A program made the translations under genes and the position numbers. A model generated the notes under the pieces. The model did not search any database. It had not been told where the DNA came from and saw nothing but the letters and a program-made list of their open reading frames with translations. From Toxorhynchites rutilus septentrionalis (Eukaryota; Arthropoda; Insecta; Diptera; Culicidae), in the NCBI RefSeq assembly GCF_029784135.1, contig NC_073746.1, positions 58,130,097-58,194,096 on the forward strand: a DNA stretch of 64,000 bases. The letters are read 5' to 3'. Shown one piece after another: positions 22,355 through 34,160 of this stretch. The number at the start of each line of letters is the position of its first letter. The first letter of the stretch is position 1.

Positions 22355-22500
22355 AGTACCGATTTCCATTTTAGGGTGGTCCGAATTTTTTTTCCACTTT
22401 TTCCCAAGAAAATACTTTTTTCAAAAATTCATAACTTTCGAACCATTAAACCGATTTAGATGATCGATATATCGAATTGAAGCCAATGCTTTTTATTAAA
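22355..22500 (+). repeat. one-sided relative of the MITE at 10517-10727
   Basis: The sequence GATTTCCATTTTAGGGTGGT and, 80 bp on, ACCGATTTAGATGATCGATA match the left half of the MITE at 10517. The right terminus is not seen. The heptamer array begins about 200 bp further on. Confidence 0.6.
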
Positions 22501-22695
22501 AAATATTGTACATGCTAAAAAAAATTATGATTGATTGTAGTCGTTTTTTTATTGTTTTAATGGCTTTGGACTAGAGGGCGCTATATTTTTTATATTTTTT
22601 ATCTTGAAAGCTGAGGATTTTCTACATAACATATCTCGATATCAGGGATAGTATTTTTTTCGTTTTTGAGATATTATTTTTCAAAGTTAACCGGT

Positions 22696-23075
22696 GGAAA
22701 TAGGAAATAGGAAATAGGAAATAGGAAATAGGAAATAGGAAATAGGAAATAGGAAATAGGAAATAGGAAATAGGAAATAGGAAATAGGAAATAGGAAATA
22801 GGAAATAGGAAATAGGAAATAGGAAATAGAAAATAGGAAATAGGAAATAGGAAATAGGAAATAGGAAATAGGAAATAGGAAATAGGAAATAGGAAATAGG
22901 AAATAGGAAATAGGAAATAGGAAATAGGAAATAGGAAATAGGAAATAGGAAATAGGAAATAGGAAATAGGAAATAGGAAATAGGAAATAGGAAATAGGAA
23001 ATAGGAAATAGGAAATAGGAAATAGGAAATAGGAAATAGGAAATATAAAATAGGAAATAGGAAATAGGAAATGGG
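22696..23075. repeat. heptamer satellite (GGAAATA)n
   Basis: This is about 54 copies of the 7-mer GGAAATA. They are nearly perfect, with rare variants (AGAAAATA near 22827, ATAAAATA near 23043) and a decaying right edge (GGGAATGGGAAATTGGGTA). It is purine-rich on the plus strand. Confidence 0.97.
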
Positions 23076-23094
23076 AATGGGAAATTGGGTATTG

Positions 23095-25610
23095 GATATT
23101 GGAAATTAAATAACTAGATCATCGTTCAAACTACTTTTCACAAATGCTCAACGATGTTCACGATGAATATCAGCTGCACTTTTCTTTAGAAAAAAATACA
23201 ATAAAAATCCTCGCAAAGTCTGTTTTTCGGTACAAAATTCTATATTTTCAATAGTATAAATACATTGACACTTTACACTTCAATCAAATAAACTGTGCTT
23301 CAAGATTCACCAACAGTTGACTCATAATTTGCTAATCAATTTGAATATGCAGTTGTTACTTTAATAAACTGTTAAACTGCTATCATTCATACTTTCTGCA
23401 CATGAATAGCCCCTCAAAAGTATATAAAATATCAGAAATAACAACAATTCTTTACTGCTATACAGGTACAACACCTTTCGTATTTCAATCCGGCTGCGAC
23501 ATATTACATTCCCATGAGTGAACGTTTTACAAAACGGAATCTGTCATCCAATAACTCAATTTTCCCGTTGAAACATACTGTGCTATGGATGCCAACTTTC
23601 AGATGTTTGCACATTATCACCAAGGCAGAACGAATCGATTCAGCATCCCGTCGTTTCGTCTTCTCTTCGAGCATAGGTCAAGTTTCCTTTTCGTGATTTT
23701 TTTTTCCAATCGAAATGAGGGTTGTGGAATACGTAAGCATGTCATTTATTTCTGAAAAAAGACCCCTTATTATCTGTTATTTGTATTCTCGGGTCGACGT
23801 GATAATCATTATTCCACAGCTGTGAATCGAGCGTCCAGATTGAATAATCAGGTTTTGAGTTCGTGTTAAATTTGATTGAATAACACAGTAAACACAAGCA
23901 GTACAAATTTCACTTTGTCTTGAGACACAGCAGACGCGTGGTGATTTGTTAGAATTGTATTTATGTGAAACACCGCTCGGCTCCATTAAACATATAACGG
24001 TATGTTTTATTGCATCGAGCTTGATTTTGACCATCTGTAATGATAGCCGCGAGGAAAGGTCACTTCCGTCCTCTTCCGTCGGCTCAATATGCGGATACAA
24101 ACCATCCATATGTTAGCATTTTACGGCTGTTACGAACATAAATTTGCCCACGCAGCTCCCGGCATCTATTATCTGGTGTTGGTCCCAGCCTCTAACGCAG
24201 CAGCACATTTCCGAGCAGCGCTTTTCTGCCACATTGCCGTAGGAATCAACCGTATTGCGTTCATCAGAGCCGAAAATGTGCGACCAGCATCAGCACAAAC
24301 GTCCATCAGCAGCACCCACGCACAAAGCATTTTGCCGCCCTGTCGAATTCATTAATGGACCATCAGTTTCCGTTATCAGCGATGGTGTTGCTGTCAATTT
24401 TGCCGAAAGTCTCAAACCAAGTGACTCGTGCGAAGGCAGTGTGAAGGCAGAGGGGAAGGGCGGCGATCAATTTATGCGATGCGAATTGCACGAATCAGAT
24501 TGCGAATCATTTTACCAATCGATTCGGCGTAAGATGTAGCGGAAAATTAATATTTCATAGCCCTTTAAGAGGTGGAATAATCTTTACAACTTGGCGGTAA
24601 ATAAATTTTCAGTTCAGCGATGCTTAAAGTTCAAGTATGGCCACTTTCAAAGCAAACTTGAAAGTTTTAATAATTCGATTGGAGTTTAGTTCAGTCGCTC
24701 GTATTCTTCCATCCAATTATGGGGGAGAAAACATAACAGCGTGTTCAGGTTTCGTTTATTGATAGCGGTTGACCCAGAAAATACGCCGGAACTGAGAAAC
24801 TCATCGTCTGGAAAAGATTTCTCTTCCGGCGTAGAAATTGAAGCTACAATTAATACAACCGTTCGCCCACACAATAACAAGATGTATAACATTTCCTCTG
24901 GTGGCATATTTCCCCGCAGAAAACTAGCCACAGCCAGTATCAGCCATTGGGTGGGAGTGAAAAGTGAGAAGTTGAAGTGAGGAATCTCCACACCCCTCAT
25001 CAGAAAAGGAAAAAAACTTTCATGCAACCCAACCCGAGAAGAAGTTGTTGAGTCTTGCGAAATGAAATTGTAGGCCAAGGAAGCGTAAACTTGAAAGCTG
25101 ATGAGCAGGAAGAGCGAGCTGTTTGCACTAACGTTTTCTGGTCTGCTGAATTGCGAGTGATTCACTTGAAATATGAAAATCTTTTCTCTCCCCCATAATA
25201 AACATGAGCTCGGTTGAGGGTCTTCCTGCATTTGCTGCAATATTCGAAATGGAGCCAATATTTGCATTTGCTGTTCAACCCCGAAAACTGTAAAGTTCAA
25301 CATTCGGTTCATTCCGAGCACCACAGCACCACGGATGCGTGTCTGAGTTTTGCCAAGACTACTGGCAAGCGAATCACATGAAATTGCTTTTCACCGTTGG
25401 AACGTTTATCAGAAAATTGGATGAATTGTGGAAGAGATAGGAAGGAACAGACATGTTTTCATCAGCTCTTCATGATTTACTTCCGAGTGATTGGGGCACA
25501 AATGAAATTTCAAGGGCATGTTTTCGGGGAAATGAGGCCACCTTGAAGCGCACTCGCCGATCAATACTTTTATTCCGTTAACATCAGTCCTGTGCGGGAT
25601 AATATACATC
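23095..25610. other. no confident gene; one unexplained 212-codon open frame
   Basis: Most of this stretch shows nothing recognisable. The minus strand at 25324-24686 has an open frame of 212 codons with two hydrophobic stretches (LFLLISFQVYASLAYNF; WLILAVASFL). I do not recognise it, it overlaps an open frame on the other strand, and no splice or family evidence supports it. It is listed only as unusual length in AT-rich DNA. Confidence 0.2.
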
Positions 25611-25887
25611 ACATTGGTGTCTATTCTGTATTTCAATCGATTCGAAATATTTCGAACGACTTGGTAAATTCCATTCCCTGTTTCGTTCGAGGTGTTTTCA
25701 AATTCGAATACCTTTCGTTCGGACTGTTTTGTTTTCGAACATCTTTCATTCGAATCAAACCAAACGTCAAACCCACTTTGTTTATGAAGGAGTGAATAAT
25801 TTCCGCAGCGGATGAGCGGTGAACTGCAAAAATGTAAGCTAATTTTTAATCATTTTTTTCTTTAAATTAATTTTAACGTTCAACAGG

Positions 25888-26724
25888 GAAAAAAACAAAA
25901 ACAAAACAACCACTAAAAATCAGTTCGAGCGGATTGTGCTGCTTCTGGAGCAAGAACCGGACATAGCAAAGGGTTTCTCCCGAGGAAATTCCGGACCCTT
26001 CTGGGATGATCTGGCGGCAGAAGTCAATAGTTTGGGACCGCCTATTCGCGATGGAAGTGGATGGAAAAAGGTATATACTAAAACGAATCCGAAACATATG
26101 TTTATAGTCTTATTTTTGCCCTGGTTTTCTGTGTAGGTTTGGGCGGACTATAAGTCCGGATTAAAGCGAAAACTCGCTCACAACAAACGGGAGCAGAGGG
26201 CGACAGGTGGAGGACCCAATAAAATTATCAATTTGTCCGAGCTGGAGGAGCAGGCAGTTCTACTAACTGGGTTACTTGCGACCGTGGAAGGAATCCCGGG
26301 TACCTCATCTCATGGAACACAGTTGGGTTCGCCTTCGGGTGAACCTCAAGCTGCAGACCAGGAAAATTTTATATATTATGGTACTTCCGACGACGGTATC
26401 AATAATACCATTCACTTCCAGCCCTCTCAGCCGAAAAAATCCAGACCTTCTACCACGAGGCTATTAGAGCTGCAAGTCGAGCAACAAAACAAATTTCACA
26501 CCAATGTGAAATCTCTGTTAAAAAACACAAACAAGAATTTGAGTGATCTGGTTCATTATCAGCGCCAATCAGCTCGAGCGATTCTTTCCGTGGATGCCAC
26601 ACTCAAAGAACATCTGAGTGAACAAAAACGACATAACCACGAGATGGAGAAGATCGCGCTGGAGAAATCAATAGTCAAGCGACAAATCCTTGAAACGCAG
26701 ATTGCGTATATTTCAGAACATTAG
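25888..26724 (+). CDS. Harbinger DNA-binding accessory protein (Myb/SANT-like)
   Basis: In PIF/Harbinger elements a second protein with a Myb/SANT-like domain binds the termini and helps the transposase into the nucleus. The frame is open from about 25888, with QFERIVLLLEQEPDIAKGF, then NSGPFWDDLAAEVNSLGPP, then GSGWKK at 26070. A 66-bp GT-AG intron (26071-26136) leads in phase to VWADYKSGLKRKLAHNKREQ. This is the classic domain of zeste/apontic-like and Harbinger proteins. The C-terminal half is Gln/His-rich and probably coiled coil (HLSEQKRHNHEMEKIALEK), ending at TAG 26722-26724. The start is uncertain. An ATG at 25812 with a donor at 25834 and an acceptor at 25886 is tempting but joins out of frame by one base, so either an A-run indel has occurred or the start lies elsewhere. 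Confidence 0.85.
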
Positions 26725-27109
26725 AATAATGTTTCAAAATATCAGTGATCTGATTTTTTATCTTTATATTGTAACTCAAGTATAAAAAAATGAAAAAAGT
26801 TCTAATCGTATTTTTATATCTTTCCATGGAAGAAAAATCTTACTTAATTTTTTCTTTGAAGTTTGTTTGGAATAGCATCAAAATTATATAAACTTTTTTT
26901 AAATTCACGAATTTCGCCTATAGTTTATGGAACTTCCTTAACCCCTTCACGTACAACATTGAACTTCACTCGTTGTTTCTCGATGTGAAATAATTACATA
27001 GCTTCAGGCATATGATGAGGATACCGACAACTGAAGATTATCAAATTTCCGTTATTTAAAAAAAAATTGAATGAGCTAAAAATATAAAATATAATTTGAA
27101 TATTATAAT

Positions 27110-27164
27110 TAAAATAAAAACGAACGAGTTAGTAGGTAGTAATAACTCCTTCGTTTTTATTTTA
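27110..27164. repeat. strong hairpin inside the Harbinger element
   Basis: The arms TAAAATAAAAACGAACGAG (27110-27128) and CTCCTTCGTTTTTATTTTA (27146-27164) are inverted repeats with one mismatch, extended inward by GTTA/TAAC. The hairpin lies between the two convergent genes, where transcripts from both must end. Confidence 0.7.
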
Positions 27165-27555
27165 AACACAACATGTATTTGCTCATCATAGGGCACCCAT
27201 GTTAGATACCCACACTCAGCAGAGTAGCGGAACGACTCGAAGTGCTCGTTTTGGGCCGTGCTGTTGGAAATTAAATCGTACAGCAAGGGGTTAAAACAAC
27301 GCAAAAAGTATTAATAATGGTTATTTGAATACTTGGCCTGCTTACGAGAAATCGATAATGACATGTTCTCAAAGTGTTGGCAGGAATAAGAGTAAATAAT
27401 TCTGCCGAAACCATAGTTAAGTAAGGAAGACACTTCCTTTTCCGGTGGTTGTTATTTATTTGAGCATTTGCAAACAAGTTAGATGAAATTTAACAGTCAT
27501 AAATATTAATTTAAACAAAAGTTTATTATGTAAACAGCTGCATAACATATTATAA

Positions 27556-28694
27556 CTACTGAGAACGACCAAATTCTAAGCATATATTGTGAAGTGCACA
27601 GCATACATTTATAATTTGAGCGCATTTAGTAGGATTGTAGTGAAGTTGTCTCGCGCCAAGGATGCATCTAAACCGATTTTTTAGTAAACCAATTGTCCGC
27701 TCGACGATAGCACGACCCAAGGCATGCCTGCGATTAAAATCGCTCTCCAAACTCCCTTCCTCCGCTGCTCTGAATGGCGTTACTAACCAAGGTTCCGATG
27801 GATAACCAGCATCACCTGAAAATATTTTATCACACAGTACATACAAGTATACTAAAATATTGTAGTTGAACATTACCTAGAATCTTAGTATTAACTTCAC
27901 CATTTTGGTGAAGCTGCTCAAAGTGAGTTCTTGCAGGGCTTACACGCCATATATGAGAGTCATGATTAGATCCCTGGAAGGTAGGATCAACGAAACGAAT
28001 CCTTTGCTGATCGTCACAAACCTATGTTGATAAAAAAGAGTATTTGTTCATTGATTTGTTAATTCAAATACTAATAATACTTACAATCAGAACGTTGAGA
28101 CTATAAAATCCCTTCCGATTAAAAAACAAATTTCGATTCAGCTTAGGTGGAATAATTTTTACGTGGGTTCCATCCAAACACATAATAACACCCGGAATTG
28201 ATGTTTTCTGATAGAAGTGTAGTTTAGCACGCCGCTGTTCGTCTTCCGTCATATTTAGGGAAATCCATTTCTTACACAGTGTCCGCTCCAGAATGTTAAG
28301 CATTTCAGTCAGCACCTTGGAAAATGTGGGCTGTGCTATGGCAATGTGATAATCTTGCCCTGCTCCATGTTGATAATTTCCTTCAGCAAAGAATCGCAAA
28401 CATGCTGCGAGTTTCACCTCCGTGGATAGACCACCTTTCCTTGTGGTAAGGCAGTTCTCAATTTCCTCTAAAACGTACCGAAAAGCTTCCTTACTTAGAC
28501 GAAAACTTTTGATGAATCTGAATAAGGGCAAAATTAATCAATAAGAGAAACAAACATGGGATTTTTGAGACGGATACTTACGCTTCATCAGAAAGTTTCA
28601 TGAAGTCGGTTGATTTTCGGTGGTTTCGCCGATGGTAGCAAGGCATTCCAATTTCTTCTTGCTCCGCCAAAATCGGTAACAAAACGGAATCCAT
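27556..28694 (-). pseudogene. Harbinger transposase (HARBI1-like), one frameshift
   Basis: This is the DDE nuclease of the Harbinger element. Four exons are read on the minus strand: 28694-28582 (from ATG), 28517-28085, 28021-27879 and 27815-27556. The introns of 62-64 bp are all GT-AG. The first two joins preserve frame. Exon 2 holds the first catalytic Asp in VIMCLDGTHVKI. Exon 4 begins in GDAGYPSEPWLVTPF (second Asp) and carries the Glu in RAIVERTIGLLKNRFRC. Exon 3 has a 2-nt deletion (or 1-nt gain) near 27900, after LHQN, that shifts frame before the third join. No other lesion was seen. All three catalytic residues are kept, so the copy died recently or the shift is specific to this allele or assembly. 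Confidence 0.9.
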
Positions 28695-28954
28695 TGAACG
28701 AGAAAATTTTCTCACAAATTTCTCTTAGGATCAAAAATTAACTGAAATTCAACTCGCACTCGCCGCTATTTAATACGGTGTTTCTTTTTGTTTATCGGTT
28801 TTTGACAGATCGATGCATATTCGAAATTTTCTAACACTTTCGTTCGAAACGAGCAAAACGATTGGAATAGGGAATGGTAAATTCGAAAACGATAGAAATA
28901 TCACTTTCGAACGAAATAGAAATCCGTCGGAATACAGAATAGGCACCATTATCT

Positions 28955-29820
28955 GACGTTAGATAGAGAATAGATAGGTTTCAGTCGTTCATGGTCACTT
29001 TAGTTCGAATACATGAATACATTGATTGAAAAATATATTTTTCTATTTCATTATTTATTATTGAATCACTGGATAAACATTATTCTGCATATCGGAAACG
29101 TCTACAACCGCCATTCGTCGTTTTTCCCCTTCGTCATACACAGATAGAAGAAGAATTGTTTTCGATGCTTCCGCTCGGATGCAAACTTACCGGCAGAGTG
29201 ATATAAAACTCGGATAAATGCGGCTTCCGTTTTGGTGTTCTGTAGCTGTCTGCTATCACACATATTGATTCACTAGTGGAATTATTTTTTCGTTTGATTG
29301 GAAATAATTTTATGAGAGTGTCATTATCAACGGAAACTCGAAGGAAATTTTTGATTCGTGCTACGAAAATATGTGATCAAAGCAAGATGATGACAAAACA
29401 TTGGGAAGAGAATCTACGGAATCCAGAAAATAAACCGGTTTAAGAGATCTAGGAGTTTCTAAATTTTGCTGTTCAACTTATTGACAATGTTAACATGCTG
29501 TGGATACAAAAACCACAAATTTTATCCAAGGATACGGAGGATTTTATCCATTGATACGTAAAGTGCATTAAATATTTTTCAATCCAAAACTAAGATTAAA
29601 ACATACAAACATTTCAAACCATTGGCTGAGTTCCGCTTAGAGGTTCAAGTAACGGCCCTCAGCAGTTCCTTGAAGTATGATAGGAGAGGATTCATCAAAT
29701 TCTAATAGCGATGCCTAAATTTCTACGTAGAAATTGAGAAACAAATTACTCGATACTGCTCGCTCATTTCTCTAAAGGTGTTAACGCCTGCTTTAAAAAA
29801 AATTAACTAATTTACCAATA
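28955..29820. other. no feature recognised
   Basis: AT-rich sequence right of the Harbinger element. No coding, terminal-repeat or RNA-gene signal was found. Confidence 0.4.
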
Positions 29821-29824
29821 TTTT

Positions 29825-29899
29825 ATGCGTTTACCTTAACACCTGATGATGAGACCGCCAATTTTTCATGCGTTTACCTTAACACCTGATGATGAGACC
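29825..29899 (+). repeat. 43-bp tandem duplication
   Basis: A 32-bp unit starting ATGCGTTTACCTTAACACCT and ending GATGATGAGACC occurs at 29825 and again at 29868 without mismatch. It lies just upstream of the transposase remnant at 29972. Confidence 0.85.
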
Positions 29900-29971
29900 T
29901 CTTGTGCATCTTAGTAACCCATGCGTTTGCAAACAAAATTTGACAGCACAATCAATTGAACTGCAGAAGTT

Positions 29972-30870
29972 ATGTTGAAAACAGTAAAGCAACTGCGCTC
30001 CATGGTTTGTGCGAACTTGGAGCTCCATCCCGTGAGCATCGTCAAGTACTTTGGGTCCGCAGGATACACCCGTTCCGTTATCTATAATATCTTTACACAC
30101 AACGGTCCAGACAGTGAAAAAATACCTAGCGGAGATGGACATCATCATGCGGAAACGTATGTCAGGACCGGCCGTTTCGAAACAGTAAGGCGTCGTGCAC
30201 AAATTACGTAACGCGATAAGGGAGGGGGGGAGGAGGGGGGTCGAGGTTGCCTTACTTTCTGTGTATTAGAGATAGGAAATTGCATTACGTAGGGGGGGGG
30301 GGGGAGGTGTCCAAAATCCAGATTTTTAGCGTTACGTAATTTGTGCACGACGCCTAAGCTGTGACCCAGAAACAAAGCCTGAAACGAGTGGGTAAAGAAA
30401 TTTTTCCGGCGTAGCAGAACGTAATAAACGACTGGCAGGGAGCCAGCTGTTTTACGTCCTCTACCAAGGAGGTATGTTTTGACTTGAAGCATCTCCTACA
30501 TCAAGTTTCCAAAGAAGATGCTTCTGTGGCTAACCATCAGCGAAAAGGGGATACCAGAACCGCTCCTCTACCGTTCGGGAGTTGCGGTGAATGGAAAGAA
30601 TTACAGCACAAAGTATTTGCCGGAAGTTGCCTCCTTCATCCAAAAATATCATCCGGATGTGGATGGGGTATTTTAGTCGAACCTGGCCTCCGTCCATTAT
30701 GTGAAGAAGTTGCTGTACGAGATGACCCGCTTGAAGAGAGATGTTGTTCCGAAGTTTGCCAACGCTCCGAGCGTCCTCCAGCTGCGTCCCATCGATAATT
30801 TCTGGGCGAACCTTTAGCAGAAGGTCTACTCCAAACATTTCGTGGCGAAAGGAGGAGTAACTAATAAGTT
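29972..30870 (+). pseudogene. DD37E-type transposase remnant
   Basis: This is a decayed transposase related to the intact one at 50923-51942. The helix-turn-helix region reads SMVCANLELHPVSIVKYFG then SVIYNIFTHNG. The segment is cut by a MITE at 30189-30354 and resumes with AVTQKQSLKRVGKEI. The catalytic region near 30655-30810, read across frames, shows FWSNLASVHYVKK, where the second Asp is replaced by Asn, and after 37 residues LRPIDNFWANL, where Glu is replaced by Asp. Stops and frameshifts are frequent. The 37-residue spacing and the PIxNFWA context support membership of the DD37E group. It is inactive. Confidence 0.75.
30189..30354. mobile_element. 166-bp MITE with 26-bp perfect inverted repeats and TAA duplication
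   Basis: The ends GGCGTCGTGCACAAATTACG (continuing TAACGC) are perfect inverted repeats over 26 bp. They are flanked by the 3-bp direct repeat TAA at 30186-30188 and 30355-30357. A TWA-type 3-bp duplication is typical of PIF/Harbinger MITEs. The interior has two long G tracts (about 30210-30240 and 30293-30307) that could form quadruplexes. It is inserted in the DD37E transposase remnant. Confidence 0.88.
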
Positions 30871-31426
30871 AATCTAAGAAAGAACTGAAAAACATGCCAA
30901 TAATTTTTTTTCTGTATTATAGTGACTTGCAAGAGGGTCTTCGTTGCCACATTGGTTGCGCGTTTGTTTACTAATCGATCGATCGTGAGTTCAAAACTTA
31001 GGGCCTTCAATTGACCATCTTTGTGTTGTTATAGAATAACTACGTCCACGCAACAAACATCAGCGATGGAAATCGATTCAGTGTCGGAATCCTGGCCTCT
31101 TTCTATCCATATGCAAGCTCTGCTTGCAACAAGAAAAACATCGGGCTGTTGTGCTATAAATAACGTAACAATGATCATATCAACTGTCTCCGCTGTTCGG
31201 TCGGCTGAACAATGGAAGAACAGAAGGAATACTCTTACGCCTAAATGACTACTGTGTGATGTATCATATGCAATGGTACAGAAGGAATAATCTAACGCCT
31301 GAAAATGGCTACTGTGTAATGTACAATTTATAGATATGATAAAAACATGTAACATGAATACCATTAAAATCCGATTCTGTTACAGCTAAAAACGCTATTG
31401 AGCCTAAATAAATAAACAAATGGGAT

Positions 31427-31502
31427 AAAAAAAAAGTTGCTTTCAACACTTTTGGCTGGTTCGTCAATCTTACTTCCATTTTTGGAAGAATGTCGGGAGC
31501 AG
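31427..31502 (-). mobile_element. SINE family B fragment, 5'-truncated
   Basis: On the minus strand this reads CCCGACATTCTTCCAAAAAT, then TTGACGAACCAGCC and GTTGAAAGCAAC, and ends in a run of A. It matches the 3' half of the full-length copy at 17846. A smaller tail fragment (CTGTATTATAGTGACTT) lies at 30918-30934. Confidence 0.7.
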
Positions 31503-31509
31503 TGTTGCC

Positions 31510-33290
31510 ACACGTACAGATTTATCTGGAAAGGTACAATTTTTTCGTTATTTCTTTACAAATCTATACAGAGTACAGATTTTCGTAAAAAAATACATGT
31601 TGGTACAGATTTTTTCCGCGTGTGAAATATCTTACATTCAAACAAAGCAACATTAAGGTAGTAGGATTGAAGGACATTTTTTCAAAGTTAATGTTAAAAT
31701 TAAAGTTAATGGGGAAAACTGATTTTTCATCGTGATAGTGTACTTCGCTACCAGTCGAACGAAATATTAATAAAAAAAATATTAATAATACTTTTTTTTT
31801 GTTTTAACCGGATCTGAATTGAATGTGCAATTGAAAATGTAATTTGGCTCGTTCCACTATAGTTAAAATTGTTAAGCATCGATGACGCATGAATTGATTG
31901 TTACCCGAAAGTTTTTATCTCGTTTATCATATAACAAAATTGTTAAGTTATGTGTTATAGTTCAAATTTGCGTTCGTTCCATAGTGGGCAAAATTTTCTT
32001 TAAATGTCCTCCAGGGTATATTTTAGAGATACATTCAAATTCATTCGTTCTATTCATGAATATATTTCTTAATAGTAATAGCTTTCACAATTATTTCACA
32101 TCACTTATTTTGAAGCCTTATTCCGGTTGCATAATTGATTTCAGCATTCTCAATTTTAGAATGATTTGCTTGAAAAAACATTGTTGATATTGTTCCTAGT
32201 GATAATTTTTTGGTTTAGTACAAGTTATGATCGAACAACGCACGAACATCTACTCTTACTACTAATATTTTTCTTTGAGATCAATATAAAAATCTCATAA
32301 AATGACCACGGCAAAAGCGGGCGTCTAGGAAAGGCTACGTGGGCGACCGGTAAACCGCGGACTACGTTTTGGCCACCCATGATCTATACCCATCCCCAAA
32401 GGCTGATATTTGTTATTTTTCCGCTACAACTTCCCCTTCAATCCATGAGCAGGAATATTAGGTGGTGCCGGCCGATGATAGAATTTACGAGCGTAGTGTA
32501 CGTGATAGCATACGCTGCCATAGCTTCTTTCCGTTCAAACATTCATATCTTTTCATATGAATGAAACGCACATAAACTGGAATCGATCCATTTATTCCAA
32601 TCGGTAATAGAGGATCTTGAATTCCGTCAGGATAAAGCCACCCAAAGATAATTGTTGGAATTTTCGTAGTATTGAAAATCTCGACTTGAGTGCGGGTTTC
32701 GGTTCAGCTTCCGTTCTTGATGACAAAACTGCTTCCTTTATAATTTTCAACCACTCCCAATGCTTTCCCAAAAATTGAAACGAACAAGAAATTCTCCCAT
32801 GGGTGCATCTCTGAAGATCTGTTTCTTGCAATGATGTTTTTCTTTTATGTTATCTGGTAATTTTTGTATTACACTTCTATTGGGTTATCTGGAAAGTCCA
32901 TGCTGCTACTGATGACAACCAAATGCACATACTTATCAAGATTAGTCCTCAGAACTCGACACTTGTATTAATAGATTCGCTACAGATGTCTGAAATCACC
33001 GTTCATGTGCACCTGGTGAAGCATGTGTACGAAAAACGCTACAATGTATGAACTACGTTTCAACCCATATTCCGGAACCCGAACATATTTGACACATCGC
33101 AATCCGAACGAAATCAACTTTTGCATTCTGCAATCCAAGGTTGAAACATTTGCACGGCCCGATAGTATTTGACTCAATCAGATTAAAGAATGCAATATTG
33201 TGTTGATATACAGGAATAAGGGTTTATTTTACCGGAAATCAGCGATTTGTTCGATAAACGCAACGAAAATATATATTTGTAGCGAATTGT
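31510..33290. other. no gene recognised
   Basis: AT-rich sequence. A mariner-like end, ATTGGGTTATCTGGAAAGTCC, is at 32878-32898 without a visible partner. Nothing else was identified. Confidence 0.35.
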
Positions 33291-33309
33291 TAAGGGCAAA
33301 TATTAGTAT

Positions 33310-34130
33310 TGGTGGGAAAAATCTGTATCATGAGCTTCTACCAAGCAACTAGTCTCGATGAATTCCAACAAGTACTTCTCGCAGCTGAACGTATTAAAAT
33401 CCAGAGAGAAAATAAGATCCAGGGTGCTTCTAAGACCCCACTCGCCTTACTCACCAGATATTGTATCTTTATATTATCAACTGTTAAGATTCCTGTAAGA
33501 ACTTCAACTCACTGTCTAGCATAAAAAACACTTTGTTTTTTGACGATGAAACGAAGAAGTTTTGAGAGAATGGAATTGTAAAGTCGCGTGGAAGATGCTT
33601 AAATATTATGAAACAAAACGGTGCACCTTATTATGCTTTTGATTTCTTTCTTAGAATCGATACGCATTTTTCCGGACAATATTTAGCATGATTTGAGAAT
33701 TAAGGGTTATAGGTAAACGAAATCATCGATCGCTATAATACTGGAAGTTTTTTTTTTTGTGTTAACTAAGTTCATTATAGTCACCAGGTGTTACCGAACA
33801 ACCGCGATGATATCAACATGGTTTTTTTTCTGATACCATTTCTGTATTGTTTCGAGATTCGCTTTCCTTCGATAAATGCCAATAACTGTTTTCAAACAAG
33901 GCGCTTCATTTAATTGTCTGATTTTTTGAAAACTCAAACAGCCTTAATAGAAGAATACTTGAGAGTAGTTTCATAAGTGATATTTGATATGGATATGGAG
34001 ATTTAAGTAAATACCTTCGAGCAAGTACCGTATTCATTTGATATGGCCCCGTGCGACTTTTTTTGTTCTCCAAGTTGAAGTTGAGACTTCGTGGAAAGAG
34101 ATTCTAGTCGATCAAAAATCTGTTCTAAAA
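33310..34130 (+). pseudogene. two degraded mariner transposase scraps
   Basis: At about 33370-33640 the plus strand reads NKYFSQLNVLKSREKIRS, then HSPYSPDI (third catalytic region of a DD34D mariner), with stops, and later EWNCKVAWKMLKYYE, which corresponds to the C-terminus. At about 34030-34090 a second piece reads YSFDMAPCDFF across a frame, the matching region of another mariner subtype with a CDFF motif. Both are short and full of stops, so the assignment rests on motif context only. Confidence 0.45.
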
Positions 34131-34160
34131 ATAACTATTTTATATATATATATACAGATT

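Larger units (their letters stand above)
25616..28947. mobile_element. PIF/Harbinger element, near complete, both genes present
   Basis: The ends are GGTGTCTATTCTGTATTTC (25616-25634) and, read inward from 28947, GGTGCCTATTCTGTATTCC, with two mismatches in 19. The flanking 3-bp duplication is ATT (25613-25615 and 28948-28950), the duplication length typical of this superfamily. Inside are a Myb/SANT-like DNA-binding gene on the plus strand and a DDE transposase gene on the minus strand. They are convergent. Both termini also carry TTCGAA/TTCGTTCGA motifs, possible binding sites. Confidence 0.9.

Noticed and set aside
24686..25324. 212-codon minus-strand frame as a membrane protein gene
   Set aside because: No family motif or splice support was found and there is an overlapping frame on the other strand. 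It is kept only as an unexplained length.
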